21,615 nucleotides of DNA from Saccoglossus kowalevskii (GCF_000003605.2 NW_003143794.1:312842-334456); one strand, 5' to 3'; positions 1 to 11,619 are shown, counted from the first letter of the stretch. Notes: generated by a model not told the origin, from the letters alone. Program-made: numbers and translations.

Positions 1-315
1 AACACTCATACTGCCAATGCATCATACACTCACACTGTCAATGCATCATAACACTAATACTGTCAATGCATCATAACACTCATACTGTCAATGCATCATA
101 ACACTTATACTGTCAATGCATCATAACACTCATACTGTCAATTCATCACAACACTCATACTGTCAATGCATCATGCACTCACACTGTCAATGCATCATAA
201 CACTCATATTGTCAATACATCATAACACTCATACTGTCAATGCATCATAACACTCATACTGTCAATGCATCATAACACTCATACTGTCAGTGCATCATAA
301 CACCCATTCTGTCAC
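1..315. repeat. 25-bp minisatellite, about 12.5 copies
   Basis: This is a tandem array of a 25-base unit, consensus CACTCATACTGTCAATGCAT followed by CATAA. It has scattered substitutions and a few short copies, such as those missing AA near 25 and 175. It starts at the window edge, so the full array is longer. It ends at about 315, where the copies decay into unique sequence. By position it lies inside intron 8 of carboxypeptidase copy B, between exon 8 at 482-687 and the unseen terminal exons. The units are adjacent, without unique spacers, so it is not a CRISPR array. Confidence 0.95.
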
Positions 316-481
316 ATCCGTGACAATATTTGGCTTTGATGTTTTGTGCTATAAACTGTATATATTTACCATCGACTTTAACAGTATTGTCCTTAAGTAT
401 TATTTTATCCCCGATATTTACTATTATTAATCTAATACAATCACCATATTTGTATATATCAGTGTTATATTATATACTTAC

Positions 482-3400
482 ATGGTCTTCAAAGTCCTTT
501 GGGTGTGTGTACTGATATCCCCACGGATTCAAGTGTAACTGTGAATAGCTATGGATATCATTGAAGTAGACAAAACGTGTTTTCGTTGTCTTCGTAAAGA
601 AATTAACTATGTTCCTCACTTCTATTTCTGAATGAATATACGGCCCTGTGTATATAAGGCTGCATGGGTCGCTACTTGTACCAGGACCTGTATGTCATAT
701 GTGATACAAAACGTTACACGTCGTGTATTCAGTGATTATGTGGTCAATGAGCGTCAGAGATATGTGTTAAATGTTACGATTATGTCGCTAAGTAGCTGAA
801 TGTGTCACCGTTATTATGGAATATATTTAATCAAAATAAACTATTTATCCTTTATAGAATGCATAGTTATACTAGTGCTCTATTATAAATTAAATTACTT
901 AACGCAGAGATTGAATCTGACAACCCGTATTATTATGGTGACTAAATTTGCATATATTTTAAACCGCTTCAGTGGTCGCACGGTGTCGTGTTCGATACGA
1001 GACGTTTTAAATAATCAACACATCACAAAGTCAAAGTCAAGTGTGAAATAATTTTAGAACGTCATTAGTTGTTTACTAATCACTTGTATTATACTGGTCG
1101 TCACAACATTGGTCACAGACCATTCAACTATTCTAACATCAAAATTATGTCTCAGCCAGCACTCATCACATTTCTTCACTTTTTTCAGAGATTTTTGATG
1201 TTATATCTATGTAGGTATCCGGTTTAATTTCCCCATAGTTCTCATAGTAATTTGTATCTTAATTAAAGAATGCGTTTACTTAGTGGTCACGTGACCATTT
1301 GAGGTTTACGTAACATCGATTTTTAAATGTGAATCACGTGTTTTCATAAAACAATTCATCCATGGAAATAATTAGCTTGGCTTTTACTTCCTGAAAACCA
1401 TTCCTACATCCATAAATTGGTATTTTAACCACGTAACATTAAAATGACGCGAATTTATTAGTTTCAGTGAGTGATGTCCAAAATAGGTAGCACAGTTTTC
1501 GGTGCTTTTGCTGCAGTTTAAATTATTGTTCTATATAGAACCATTAATGAAAGAATACACTTCGATACAAACGTTGTAATCCTTTTACGTTACTAGTGAC
1601 GTACGAGTATATTATTTTTCCTACTTAAGGGTCATTTATGGAAATAACTTCAGATGGTATATAGCTCGGACGTGAGATTGATAAAAGAAGTCACTTTCTT
1701 GTAGGTTTTAAACATACTATGTATTGCGTATTCAGAGTGCCTCAAGTAAAAAAATTGTTTTGTTTTTTTGACAAATAGCGGCAGCACTTTCCTTTAGAAA
1801 TTAAATTGCACAGATAAAGTGAAATAGTTTATTTTTATATACGCACATTTCATTTCATTTATCATTTCGATTAGTTCCACTCAAAGAATAATATAGGTTT
1901 TTTTCCTATTAAAAAACTTAGTTACATAACTTGAAATGACTGTGTAGTATAATGTAATGTAATGTAATGTAATGTAATGTAATGTAATGTAATGTAATGT
2001 AGTGTAGTGTAGTGTAGTGTAGTGTAGTGTCGTGTAGACGTCATTTTTTTTGTTCATATTTATTGTTTTGTCAGTCGTTGTCAGTCATATGTGTTCTGTT
2101 CTTGTACTTTTGTTTATAACTCGTCCAAGATTCCATTCATATCATGTCGTGGTATTGATGTATAACCTGTTCTCGTTGCATACCTCCAAATCCATACGCC
2201 CAATTTCTGTTGGGGTCGGTTCCAACGCAGTCCGAACCCAAATTGGGTGATCTGGTCTTCCTCCATAATCTATACTGTAAAAATATTTGAAAAAAAAACG
2301 CAATATCTGTTTTAATTGAGACGTATTCTTTTACACCGAAACAATTTCAGGCCTTTGCGGAAGGTAAACCAGTATATTACGGTGTTGTCGGCGGCATCTG
2401 GCTTAATATATCACAATAATATTTATTGCTGGGAAGAATCACGGTGCGTTTATTACACTAAGCTTTTAAACCTTCAAAACTCTTCAAATAGTGACAAATT
2501 GTTCTGTTGTTCGTCCAATCTATGTCTGTCTCGGTTTTGTGACAGGTATTAACGCAGCACGAACGCGGATGTTGCCCGTGGTAAACACAGGCGTTAGAAG
2601 TGGGGCTAGTAGATCATTACTGAGCTGCCGTCGTTTAATGGGTATGTGAATCACGCGTATATCTATTAAATTACAGTCACGTGACTAGCTAACCGAAGAA
2701 CGTCGTGCATCGCACTCAGATTACGGATGATGCAGAATTATTTAAGTGTCTGCGTGTTGGGAGGGGGGCTTGTAATGACGTCAGTCCCGTATTGTATTAT
2801 TGGACATGGGATGTGTTTTCAGCGTGATATTCCTACCTCGTCCCATGTATATTCGTAGCCGTCAGGATTCACCGAGGGTAAGACATAGATGTCATATTTG
2901 TTGAGAATAGATGTTGTATCGTTTGCACTTCCATCTTTAAACTCTTCTAAAAACTGCAATGAAACGTAACAAATTAGACATGCCCGTAAACTCACAATTG
3001 AAAGGAAAGAACGTTGAGGGCGATGTATGTTGTTACGACCAGTTGCCAGGAAAACAACTTCAGGTTATCGCAAACTACTATTAAAGTAAACCTACTGCGT
3101 TTGCCATCCAAATGTTAGTGGCAGGTGCTATCCACTCCCGTGCATGGATACCACTTTGTAACCATATTCCTTCTTTGTCCTCGGACGTCTTGTTACCGAT
3201 CTTGAATAAATATTTTCCGGAGACAAAAAAATAGGTTATTTCATATACATGTAGACTAAAGGGAAAAGGGTACAGTAAATCAGCTGTGGTGGCGCACTGC
3301 TTATTGCAGAAAACCTATCAAATACTAGTACTAATCAACGTATTAAAAATGATCAACTATATTTATATATCTCATTCATGATTTGACAATAACATCAACA

Positions 3401-6143
3401 TATATATCCCATTGCTGTATGTTCGAGGTATACTCCTGTTACGGATAGTTCATATCTAAAAATCGTTCATCCATTATGGATAATGGACGGTGCTATCATT
3501 GTGCCCTTGGGGTGGAATTACCATTAGTCGACCATATCACATTACAGAGAGCGCGATATCTAATATATTCCCTGGGTTCATCAAACCATGCGTGTTTTCA
3601 CTCAGTCAGATATGGCGTAACATGTTTTACCTTAAGCACTCTGATTACTCTGTTCTCATATGATCTGCCGATAACGAACTCCTCTGTCAAATCGGGGTAT
3701 TTGCCTACGGTGTCCTTGATCCACTGGTCTAGCTGCGAGTGTGAGAATGTCATTACAAAATCATTACTATATATTTGGCGCTTATTTTTATTTTCAAACA
3801 TCGCTGAGAGTCAAAATCGCAATTCCTTAACAAAGATAGTACTTGAAAAATCACCTTTTTGTAACGAGCATTGTTTTGACTGTAAAATACACATTGCGTA
3901 AAACGTATTAATACAATGCAAAGAGCAACGAGATCCATTACACGCAACATCTCTAGAGTTGAACGCGACCTACATGTGGCGGTGTATGTTCAATATTCGT
4001 GTTTGTATCTCATTGATATTCACATATGTGTAGAATTATTTATCCAGGTCGTTATGAATTATTCATTGTCGAATAAAAACAGACCGCCACATTTACCTCC
4101 GAGTATCGATGGTACACCGAGTAATCAAACTCGTGCACCGCAGGTTCTTCTGCCAGTCGAGCGTATCTATCGTGGTCCTTTCGCCTTCTGAACTGTCCAT
4201 CTACCAGTGCTTGTACATCATTGATCCACATGTCATAGGTTATTTTATTCTCATTCAATGTCCGGTCAAACTCTTCGATTTCACTCACGTGTACCATGAC
4301 GTCACGTGGGAAGTCCCAGAAGTCGTACTGGTGAGAAACAAGCTTAGAGTGCATCATGTACTATATGAACAACACCTCAAGAAATCAATCATTAACCCAC
4401 AAAGCTAAATGTTTATTATTACGTTCATTCTCCAGATGTAATTATGTTTTGAAAACCTCCGTTTATTAATATATATATATATCGAAATGGGAAGCGGGTG
4501 TGTAAACAGAGAGCCATCTTTGTTTATGTATGTTACAAAAACACATCCATCTTTGTTGCCACGTCAAATCACACTACCTACTCTGTGTCAATAGAAATAA
4601 TATTCGAGCAAATACAACGATGCTTCATTTTAGGCGTCATTTTCAAAATGCTTACATATATTTTGGCAGATAAAAAAATATTGACCAATAAAAGAATATT
4701 GACCATTAACAACAATGACCAGTTTATTGGCTAATGTATAGTTTTAAAAATGGTAGAATCTATGAAGTAAAAAAATAAAACATCAGTAAAACGTAAATAA
4801 GTTTGTTTACGTGAACAACAACCGTTTAAAAGGATTGAATTGGTGAACACAACTTTGCTGACATTATAGTACATAACAATCGTACGTTTTACTCTATTTG
4901 CTGTGTATATGCGACGATGAGGGCGTCATTTAACATGTTAAAGGTACTAGAAAAGGTTGGAAAATATGGTCGATTCAACCACACCGGTAATATTAGAAAA
5001 ACTGGTCCAGCAAATCTCTTGCTTTTTTACAAGATAGAAGGAATTATATATGTCTATATGACAATGTTCTTTCCTAATTTTATGGTTGAGCGATAGATCA
5101 ATTTATCTTACAGTGAAATGAAGAAAATAAACAGTGTAATGTTGTCAACATGCGGCGAATGTTCAACATTAAAAGAACGACATAAATTATTAAAGACAAA
5201 CAACTAAACTGATTGGCTGACATGACGGAATGCATTCATTTGTCTTACCTTACCGGACTCCATAAGTTGGTTCATAACTTTTCGATCATTATCTGATTGA
5301 ACTTTGACCCGCAATACTTGGTAACTAGGGAGAGACAATGGCATTGCGATGATTTATTGTTGTGCATACACACAATCTGGTAGTTTAGGAATGCTATGGA
5401 TATATCAATATAATGTAGAATGTAATGGAATGTGAGACGGCTCATGGAAATCATATCTGATTCATAACTTTTATCAATAACAAATAGATAAACAGGTGTA
5501 TTGTGATATTTTAGCAATGGTAGTCATTCCTACAGTACAAGACAACAGTTCAGAAGTAAATGTTCTCATTTCACCTCTACGATATGGTTTTATCGCCACC
5601 TTACAGTTAAATTGCTCACACTAAAACCATTTTAGTGTCAAGCATAGTAAACCGTTCACACATTTCCGCGACAACTTTCGATTTGAAAATATTTATCCGA
5701 AAGCGAAATATGTTTTCAATGAGTCACATAATGTATATTCGCAACTAAATTCATTAGTACTACGAAAAATTATGGAGGTAAACATCTCATAGCCTGAACA
5801 TTTTATTACGATTCGTGATATAATACACGCCACGCAGCTCATTTCAGGTGCGCATGCCTAATCACAGCTTGGTTGTTGAAAACTGGGACCAAATAACGCA
5901 ACGAACTCGCACACCAAGGTTTCATATCGTATATAGTATCGTTCAACATTTGATTGACCATAAATGTTCAAGATTAATTCCAAGTGTATTTTTCACACAC
6001 ACCGAATATTACATTTGACACCACTATGTCCAAATGTTCATACCTGACACTACTTACCCGTCAACACGTTGGTAAGCCTTGATAAAGTTGAAACACAGAC
6101 AAACTACAAACAATACGAGAATTTCATGGAACAAACGCATCAT
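482..6143 (-). CDS. Preprocarboxypeptidase, M14A family (copy B), exons 1-8, 3' end off window
   Basis: This is a secreted zinc metallocarboxypeptidase zymogen that removes C-terminal residues from peptides; digestive use is inferred from the family. The coding exons read downward: 6058-6143, 5249-5324, 4097-4327, 3631-3732, 3096-3200, 2837-2953, 2184-2274 and 482-687. All introns are GT-AG and the frame stays open for 338 residues. The start ATG at 6143 (an ATG-ATG pair) opens a hydrophobic signal peptide, followed by VDG and then YQVLRVKV of the activation domain. Zinc and catalytic residues are H184 and E187 in GIHAREW, R244 in WRK, N261/R262 in DPNRNW, and H315 in DIHSYSQ. C255 and C278 match the family disulfide. 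The last two exons, with the catalytic Glu and substrate-capping Tyr, should lie left of base 1, so side-chain specificity cannot be read here. Tandem paralogue of copy A, about 6.5 kb away on the same strand. Confidence 0.93.
1284..1297. promoter_or_regulatory. Perfect E-box palindrome, CLEAR/M-box-like
   Basis: TGGTCACGTGACCA is a 14-base perfect palindrome. It contains GTCACGTGAC, the established preferred core of MiT/TFE and USF-type bHLH-zip factors. It lies in intron 7 of copy B. Function is inference from motif identity and from a second GTCACGTGAC at 2676-2685 in intron 6. Confidence 0.35.
1950..2034. repeat. Composite pentanucleotide microsatellite (TAATG)10(TAGTG)6
   Basis: Ten uninterrupted TAATG units (1950-1999) are followed by six uninterrupted TAGTG units (2000-2029) and one TCGTG. 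The two blocks differ by a single A to G change and are each internally pure, so the variant unit expanded after it arose. The array lies in intron 7 of copy B. Confidence 0.97.
2675..2686. promoter_or_regulatory. Second perfect CACGTG palindrome
   Basis: AGTCACGTGACT is a 12-base perfect palindrome containing the same GTCACGTGAC core as the site at 1284-1297. It sits in intron 6 of copy B (2275-2836). A separate CRE-type palindrome, TGACGTCA, occurs at 2776-2783 in the same intron. Regulatory use is not shown by the sequence. Confidence 0.3.
4097..6143 (-). other. Copy B signal peptide and activation propeptide (exons 1-3)
   Basis: Exon 1 encodes Met-Met-Arg, then a run rich in Leu, Val, Phe and Cys (residues about 4-20), and a plausible cleavage site after IKA at about residue 23. 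Exon 2 (76 bp, phase 2 in, phase 0 out) encodes [10 protein letters not shown] and the first propeptide helix. Exon 3 (77 codons, residues 55-131) starts YDFWDFP, the usual propeptide motif, and runs through [11 protein letters not shown] to a tetrabasic RRRK at residues 101-104. It then enters the mature domain at [11 protein letters not shown]. Trypsin-type activation in this linker is typical of the family. The RRRK cluster and a linker four residues longer than in copy A are seen directly. Use of the cluster by a furin-like or trypsin-like protease is inference. Confidence 0.85.
4328..6057 (-). other. Copy B introns 1 and 2 (apart from exon 2)
   Basis: Intron 1 (5325-6057, phase 2) and intron 2 (4328-5248, phase 0) flank the small propeptide exon at 5249-5324. 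Both are AT-rich. A short run of imperfect direct repeats, with units like AATATTGACCAATAAA, sits at about 4677-4730. Nothing else recognisable is present: no repeats with terminal structure and no second-strand gene. Confidence 0.8.
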
Positions 6144-8979
6144 ACCACAGTGATTTTACAGGCACAGTATTGTTGAATTGATTCTTGTCGTTGTTCTCGG
6201 CGGGACAACGCATGGACAGCGAAGGCTGAATCTACAGCGATTGTTCTTTACAGTGGCCTGGGGTACAGCAATAAATCAAAAGTTTGACAAACTCAATAAA
6301 ACAAATATAGCATGTGACTCGGTTTTCTGACAGCAATACTCGATCTGAATGGGACGATTACCATGGTGACTCTGTATATTTAAATCGGGCACAGGAAGCG
6401 TTTGTATGAATATGGCAGTTACATGTCAAAAATATTATAGATAAATAGAGGAAATCCATGGAACTATCAAGTGACATACTGGAAGTCATTGTATAACGAC
6501 ATTATACTTGTGAAACTAGAATAGGTATTAATAAAAGCATTGATTTCGGTAGATACGAACCTCCACACCATCGGATAGCCTCAGTTAAAGATATAATTCG
6601 GCGTAATGAGCATACCAAAGCTAAAAATGCAGGCTGGATATTTAGTTACATAAATTAAAACATGCAATGTACGAACGAATTAAACAAGCACAACGAGTTC
6701 TGACTTGTTACAACGAAAATACAAATCCGTAGTATTTATTTAATATTTACAATAGCACTATTCACACTTTTATATTTTTTTAAATACACTATTTGAGGAA
6801 AATAAGCCACTTGCTAACTTAATTATTTTAAATAATCAGTAACGTATTAAGCTCAATGTAAATTTCATGCATGGAAATATATATAATGTGGAGCACAATT
6901 ATTATTATCCTCCATAGCAGAGCGTTACGACGACTATCATTCCGTGTCATTACTTTGTAAAGCTCTTCACATTTGAATGTCACTTGATACGTCGAGATAT
7001 AAAAAAAATGTAGTAAAATAGTTTACGAGAATTAAATGGGAGAAATTCTCTAATTCCAGCTTGGAATACAAACAAGATTATTATTGATTGTGACAACCAA
7101 GAGCTGTATTGATAAAAATGTGATCAATTGATACATCAGCCACGGAAACATGTATGTTACTTCAATCCGCTCTTCTGATCATTAGTAATCGGAATTGATC
7201 ACAATCTACAATTATAAATCTTTTTCTCTTTGTTTTATGTTCAATACAAACAAACGTGCTTTATTCTGAAGAGGACGGTAATAAAAAAAGGTCTTGCATC
7301 CCTGTAAGAATGGGTACTTTATTACTGATGTTTTGAGTTGTATTAGCGCAGGTCGTTTCTCTACTAGTATTTTATTTTTAACGTAAATCGTAACTTTTTA
7401 AAGCAACACTATGTCATCTTCTTATATAACCGTCGATTTGTAAGACTACACATGACATCTGACTAGTGATCCTGGCCATGAACAGTTTCCGTCCACTTTC
7501 AACTTTCGTTTGTAATTTTTGCATGGAGTAATGTATACACATAGAGCCTGTGGTATACGTGTCTGGATCATGGAGGTATATAAGCAATATATATAAGCAA
7601 TATAGTATTTGATTTTTGATTGGAGGAAAAGGCGCGGCTTCTGTCGATGTTGAGCTCGTGAGCCAATCATATGTGTTACCCATCCAGTTACAAATTGTTT
7701 ATAATGCAACATAATGACATGAAAGTTGTACCCCTGGTCAAATGTTTTTATATATTTGTAATTATATTTTGTATGTTAATGAAGATGTTGGTTATGCTTG
7801 CTTACATATTGTGACGACTAAGTGGAAGACCAGGACGATATTCGACCAATTTATCACATTGGATTGTACAAACGTAAATAATCCATGTCTAATAGACAAA
7901 GGGGCAAATTCACCCAAAAAGCCCAACAATAAAACTATAAACTTCAGGTTGACAGAAAGATAAGGAAATAATTGTAATTCACATAATATTTATACTAATT
8001 TTTGTGTTTTGGGCCATTTAGAAAAAAAAATTGTTATGAAAAAATATGTACTGAAATTAGTGACAGCAGAGACTAGTATGCCGCAGATTATACATTTCAC
8101 TCTTTGTGTGTTGAAGCAATCACTTCTGAGTGTGTTTCTGTAAGCATACGTCAATGAATAGATTCCTAAGCTGATACATAATTATACAGATGTGTGTTTA
8201 GATTGTACAGATATGATATTTTAGGGATTATTTCCTGCCCACTGGCGTGTCTCGTGTATGTACAGATACCTCTGTTAGTAACAAAATAATTGTCATGGTC
8301 TGTATTGTATTGTATTATATTTATTTGGATTGAACATTCGAAAAACGTCGTCATTTTATTACACTAATACCAATAAATGAGTGAATTATAAATCGTTTTC
8401 TATTGGTCCAGATCTATGTCAGACATCGGTCACACGCGAGACAAAATACGTGAAATTGTTTGAATCTTCCCGCTTAATATCTTAAAATTGTGGTTCGTTG
8501 ATTGAAGATGTTATTTAGAGAGTGCAGATATAGTACTTTTCTTAATTAGCATATTTGACGCAGGATAATCACCGAGCGTAACCGGGATGGCTATCTGATC
8601 CAAATATACTTAGATATGCTAATCTACGAGGCACACCTCAGATGGAACCGACGGAACACTATTTCAGCAGATACTCGAAATAAAAAAGTATAATATAATG
8701 ATTTTTGCTCAGATTCCGTAAATCATGCAATTTTATTGAACAAATTACAATAATATTAATACTTTAGACAATAATAACTTGTATTATTTCTTGTTCGTAA
8801 AATTATATATTGAAATATATATATGTACTGGCTTTCTATAGTAATAATTATTTACATCAATTATTATCGATTTTAATTTTTTAACATTTCTGGCAAATTG
8901 TTTTTGTTCATAATCTATTGTTAGTTTAATGAATCGTTTATTTAATAAAGTGCCTTATGGGAGTATGGGAGTTCAAAGG
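6144..8979. other. Intergenic spacer between copy B and the carboxypeptidase relic
   Basis: This is the region upstream of copy B on the minus strand, so its low-coordinate end should hold the copy B promoter and 5' UTR. The best TATA-like string on the minus strand, TTTAAATATAC, is near 6377-6390, about 240 bases before the ATG; this is too weak to call. The remainder is AT-rich and includes a short ATATAAGCA-type repeat near 7577-7600 and imperfect inverted copies of TGTGATCAATT near 7120 and 7195. Short ORFs at 7414-7712 and 7742-7963 show no domain I recognise. No missing carboxypeptidase exons were found here. Confidence 0.7.
8937..8942 (-). terminator. AATAAA polyadenylation signal of the carboxypeptidase relic
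   Basis: On the minus strand AATAAA occurs about 38 bases after the relic's terminal stop codon. The similar spacing in copy A, where ATTAAA lies at 12540-12545 about 50 bases after its stop, suggests both derive from the same ancestral 3' end. Cleavage here is not shown. Confidence 0.4.
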
Positions 8980-9328
8980 TTATTGTGAGTTCATTATGAT
9001 GCCTTACGCAAACATTACTTCGTAAGTTTCTTGCACTTTGCTCGAATCTGGTCTTCGAGTAAGAGGAAGCTGCATTTGCCCGTGTCTCTTAGCTCCATAG
9101 TGCACGAGTAATCGCCGCCAGCTGCTCTAAATTAACACAGCCAACACTACTTCCGGATACAACGCCTAACACGAAAAGACATAATGTGAGTAATGGTTAA
9201 ATATATACTTGTATTACCGTAACGGAACATCGTTACATACTTATGTAATAACCAGTCATTGTCCCATATTAGTAAGTCGTGCTGTGAACAGTCGCCAATG
9301 CTTTTACGAACGCTTAACCAATTTTATT
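8980..9328 (-). pseudogene. Carboxypeptidase M14A relic (exons 9-10 only)
   Basis: This stretch aligns along its length with exons 9 and 10 of copy A, including the intervening intron. The exon 9 relic (9245-9328) keeps AFVKALATVHSTTY but has TAA in place of the Lys and Gln codons of copy A and lacks one base. Its donor has changed from GTAAGT to ATAAGT. The exon 10 relic (8980-9165) keeps a TAG acceptor and VSGSSV, then has a net 2-base insertion, an in-frame TAA and further small deletions, and ends MNSQ-stop in the ancestral frame. The 79-bp intron is retained, so the copy arose by DNA duplication, not retrotransposition. Exons 1-8 are not seen in the 3.2 kb upstream. It appears closely related to copy A, but comparison with copy B's exons 9-10 is impossible here. 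Confidence 0.93.
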
Positions 9329-10939
9329 CTGAGATGAAGTGATATTTATATATCAATATATGATACTCAACATATTATATACTAAGGGACTGGACCACAA
9401 TTTCTGAGGGGAAGAACCAGTATTTGGGGGGGGGGGTCCGCAATGTAGATGCAAGAAAAATAGTCAATTATCTACGCAGCCTTATAGAAGTTTACCGGCG
9501 AAACTTAGTAATTGGGAAGATTTCTGGTGTAATGTTTTGGGTATTCTCGAGATGAAAATAGGTTCCCACGATTTTAGTAAGACTAAATCAAATCATTTTG
9601 AAAAGGTTGACCAATACATCAAAGGTCATATACGCCGACCATTAATGTATTTAATGGCATTATTCCCCTTGTGATGAGGTAAAAGGGTTATAATATAAGA
9701 ACTGGACATAGAATTTTATGGTGATTGACATTTATGAGTGTCGGAAGGTCCAATGTCATGAAACCATGATTTATTCGATTATTACGCGATTTCCGATCCC
9801 GGATCCTCATTGAAGCAACTTGGATGAGCCAACCATAACGCACAGAACACGAGATCTCAGATTGTACGAGACTGTCAGCAATAGATAAATTTGTGAATCA
9901 GTTGGAACTGAGATAAGTGCACACCAGCACAATCATAGAATGAGAATTCATCAAGAGCTTTCAGATCGTTTATATGTTGTTATATAACCAAAGTGAGTTT
10001 TGTCTCTATGGTAACAGACTATGAGTCAGAAATTCGCCTGTCCATCACAACTTCTGTGAGGCAATTGTGAACAATTCTCACCCGTGTTAAGAACTGTTAT
10101 TCAACATTCATAAAGCTGAGTTGGGATGAGTTTTAACATCGAACTGAAGCTGTCAACAAATTATTGCTGATGAAAATTATCAAGGCCCTCATACATACAT
10201 CATCGAATTTGAACTAGGCCCTCAACGAACGCTATGCATATTATTGAATATGTGTTGACTATTTCTATGCTTTTTTGTTTTTCTTAAATTCTAAAATAGG
10301 TTATGTCGAAATTTTGAATTTTCTCTTATTACTAAATACAGGTTATTTAAATAGTCAGGTATATCAGGGTACCGTTACAATTGTTTTTATGTAAATGATA
10401 TCAACTGATGTTCTGAGAATGTTAATAAATCGAATACTCAATAGTCACAATAATGTCATTTTCTTTCTTTTTTTCAACATATGTGACATTTCATATAACT
10501 AGGAATAAAAATAAAGGTTCACTGCATTCGATTCAGATGTAATAGACATACAATATAGTGAACATAGCATGTTGTTCGTTTTAGGTCATTTTACCATTGT
10601 TTCATATGGCAAGATTATATTTCAGTATCTCAACATTTTGGTACAGCCCACTGTTTTCTGTAAATTCAAGACGAAAAATACTCACAATTGTATTCACATT
10701 ATTTGACAACTCTTCTGAAGAAAAAAAAACATTGATTGACAGTGAATTAAAGTCATGTGTGTACTAATACTAAAATGATTAATTATAGCCAGATTTCGAC
10801 ATGAAATATTGTCACTGCATTATGGGCTAAAATATTCATGCTCACACACGAGTAGCATTCCTACCTTAAATGATTGAATTGTAATTACCTTAGTAGTATT
10901 GATTTGTTTGTTTGTTTGTTGGATAACTCTAACAATTAT

Positions 10940-11075
10940 AAATGCCTCCGTGTGAAACCTCTACCCGGCTCCGCACCCCCATCCCTTGATACAAGCTCGA
11001 ACCCATTCGATTTTGGTACAAACACGGGTACGGTTGCCATGAACACAACAACTTCGGGAATGATTATTTATTTAT
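10940..11075. other. Unassigned GC-richer patch with short ORFs on both strands
   Basis: Base composition is less AT-rich here than in the flanks, and both strands are open for about 40 codons. The plus strand contains VKPLPGSAPPSL and the minus strand MATVPVFVPKSNGFELV. I do not recognise either. It may be an end of a decayed transposable element or a dead exon. No splice frame or start joins it to anything nearby. Confidence 0.25.
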
Positions 11076-11619
11076 AACTTTTGACAGACTCTTGATACGG
11101 AACAATCAATCAAGGAAGTTTTCAGCAGATGAAATCATTTTCAGAGTTACTTATTATGTTCAACCCCATTGCAAATTTATAGAACCGCTTTTGGCAGATT
11201 TGTTTTGTGTGTACAACAAAATACAAAGCTTGTTTAGATCACAAATGAAATATCCATGTTACATTATTATATTCAATGGTTTATTCTAACATCGGGTGTT
11301 CGTACTCTTCGGTTCTCGGTCTTAGTGATGTTTTAGACATATTGAAACATTGCCGACATAGTCATTAACAATCTGTAAAAAGTAAAGTATGTTTTAACAC
11401 ATCACTCATTTCAAGAATGTAGAAGTTTTCAGGAAGTAAAATTATTTTTATTTCAATTCATCCTCATTCAGAGGAACTGTTTTAAACCATACGAAAGCAT
11501 ATTTTATGAAATCTCATAATAACACTAATTAAAAATGTATGCAAAAGTAAATAAATCCTTTATTGAAGTTACAAGTTCTGTTGAAAAATCGAATTGGATA
11601 ACTATTTCCCTTTTCATGG

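Larger units (their letters stand above)
688..2183 (-). other. Copy B intron 7 (1496 bp)
   Basis: This AT-rich intron separates the exon ending ...WAYGFGG (2184-2274) from the exon starting PGTSSDPC (482-687). It is a phase 1 intron with donor GTATGC and acceptor ACAG. It holds a composite pentanucleotide array at 1950-2034 and a 14-base perfect palindrome centred on CACGTG at 1284-1297. The short ORFs in it have no recognisable domains, and I see no coding exon in it. Confidence 0.85.

Noticed and set aside
1-315. CRISPR-like periodic repeat (also at 21325-21615)
   Set aside because: Units abut directly with no unique spacers, and the gene structure is eukaryotic, so these are minisatellites.
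301-380. Possible exon 9 of copy B (a TATACAG acceptor followed by FIAQNIKAKY)
   Set aside because: The reading soon becomes CHGCDRM and then stops, does not resemble the exon 9 consensus ([16 protein letters not shown]), and has no suitable donor.
2776-2783. CRE palindrome TGACGTCA in copy B intron 6
   Set aside because: An eight-base motif is expected by chance at this scale; a similar TGACGTCA lies inside coding exon 3 at about 4298, which shows no regulatory meaning is needed.
3476-3901. 141-codon plus-strand ORF
   Set aside because: It runs antisense across exon 4 of copy B, has no domain, and its length is explained by the open coding frame on the other strand.
4109-4408. Plus-strand ORF of 99 codons
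   Set aside because: It is a mirror of exon 3 of copy B on the opposite strand.
6377-6390. TATA-like string upstream of copy B
   Set aside because: It lies about 240 bases from the ATG in AT-rich DNA where such strings are common, and there is no supporting initiator.
8980-9328. Processed (retrotransposed) carboxypeptidase pseudogene
   Set aside because: The intron between exons 9 and 10 is retained and there is no poly-A tail, so it is a DNA-level duplicate.
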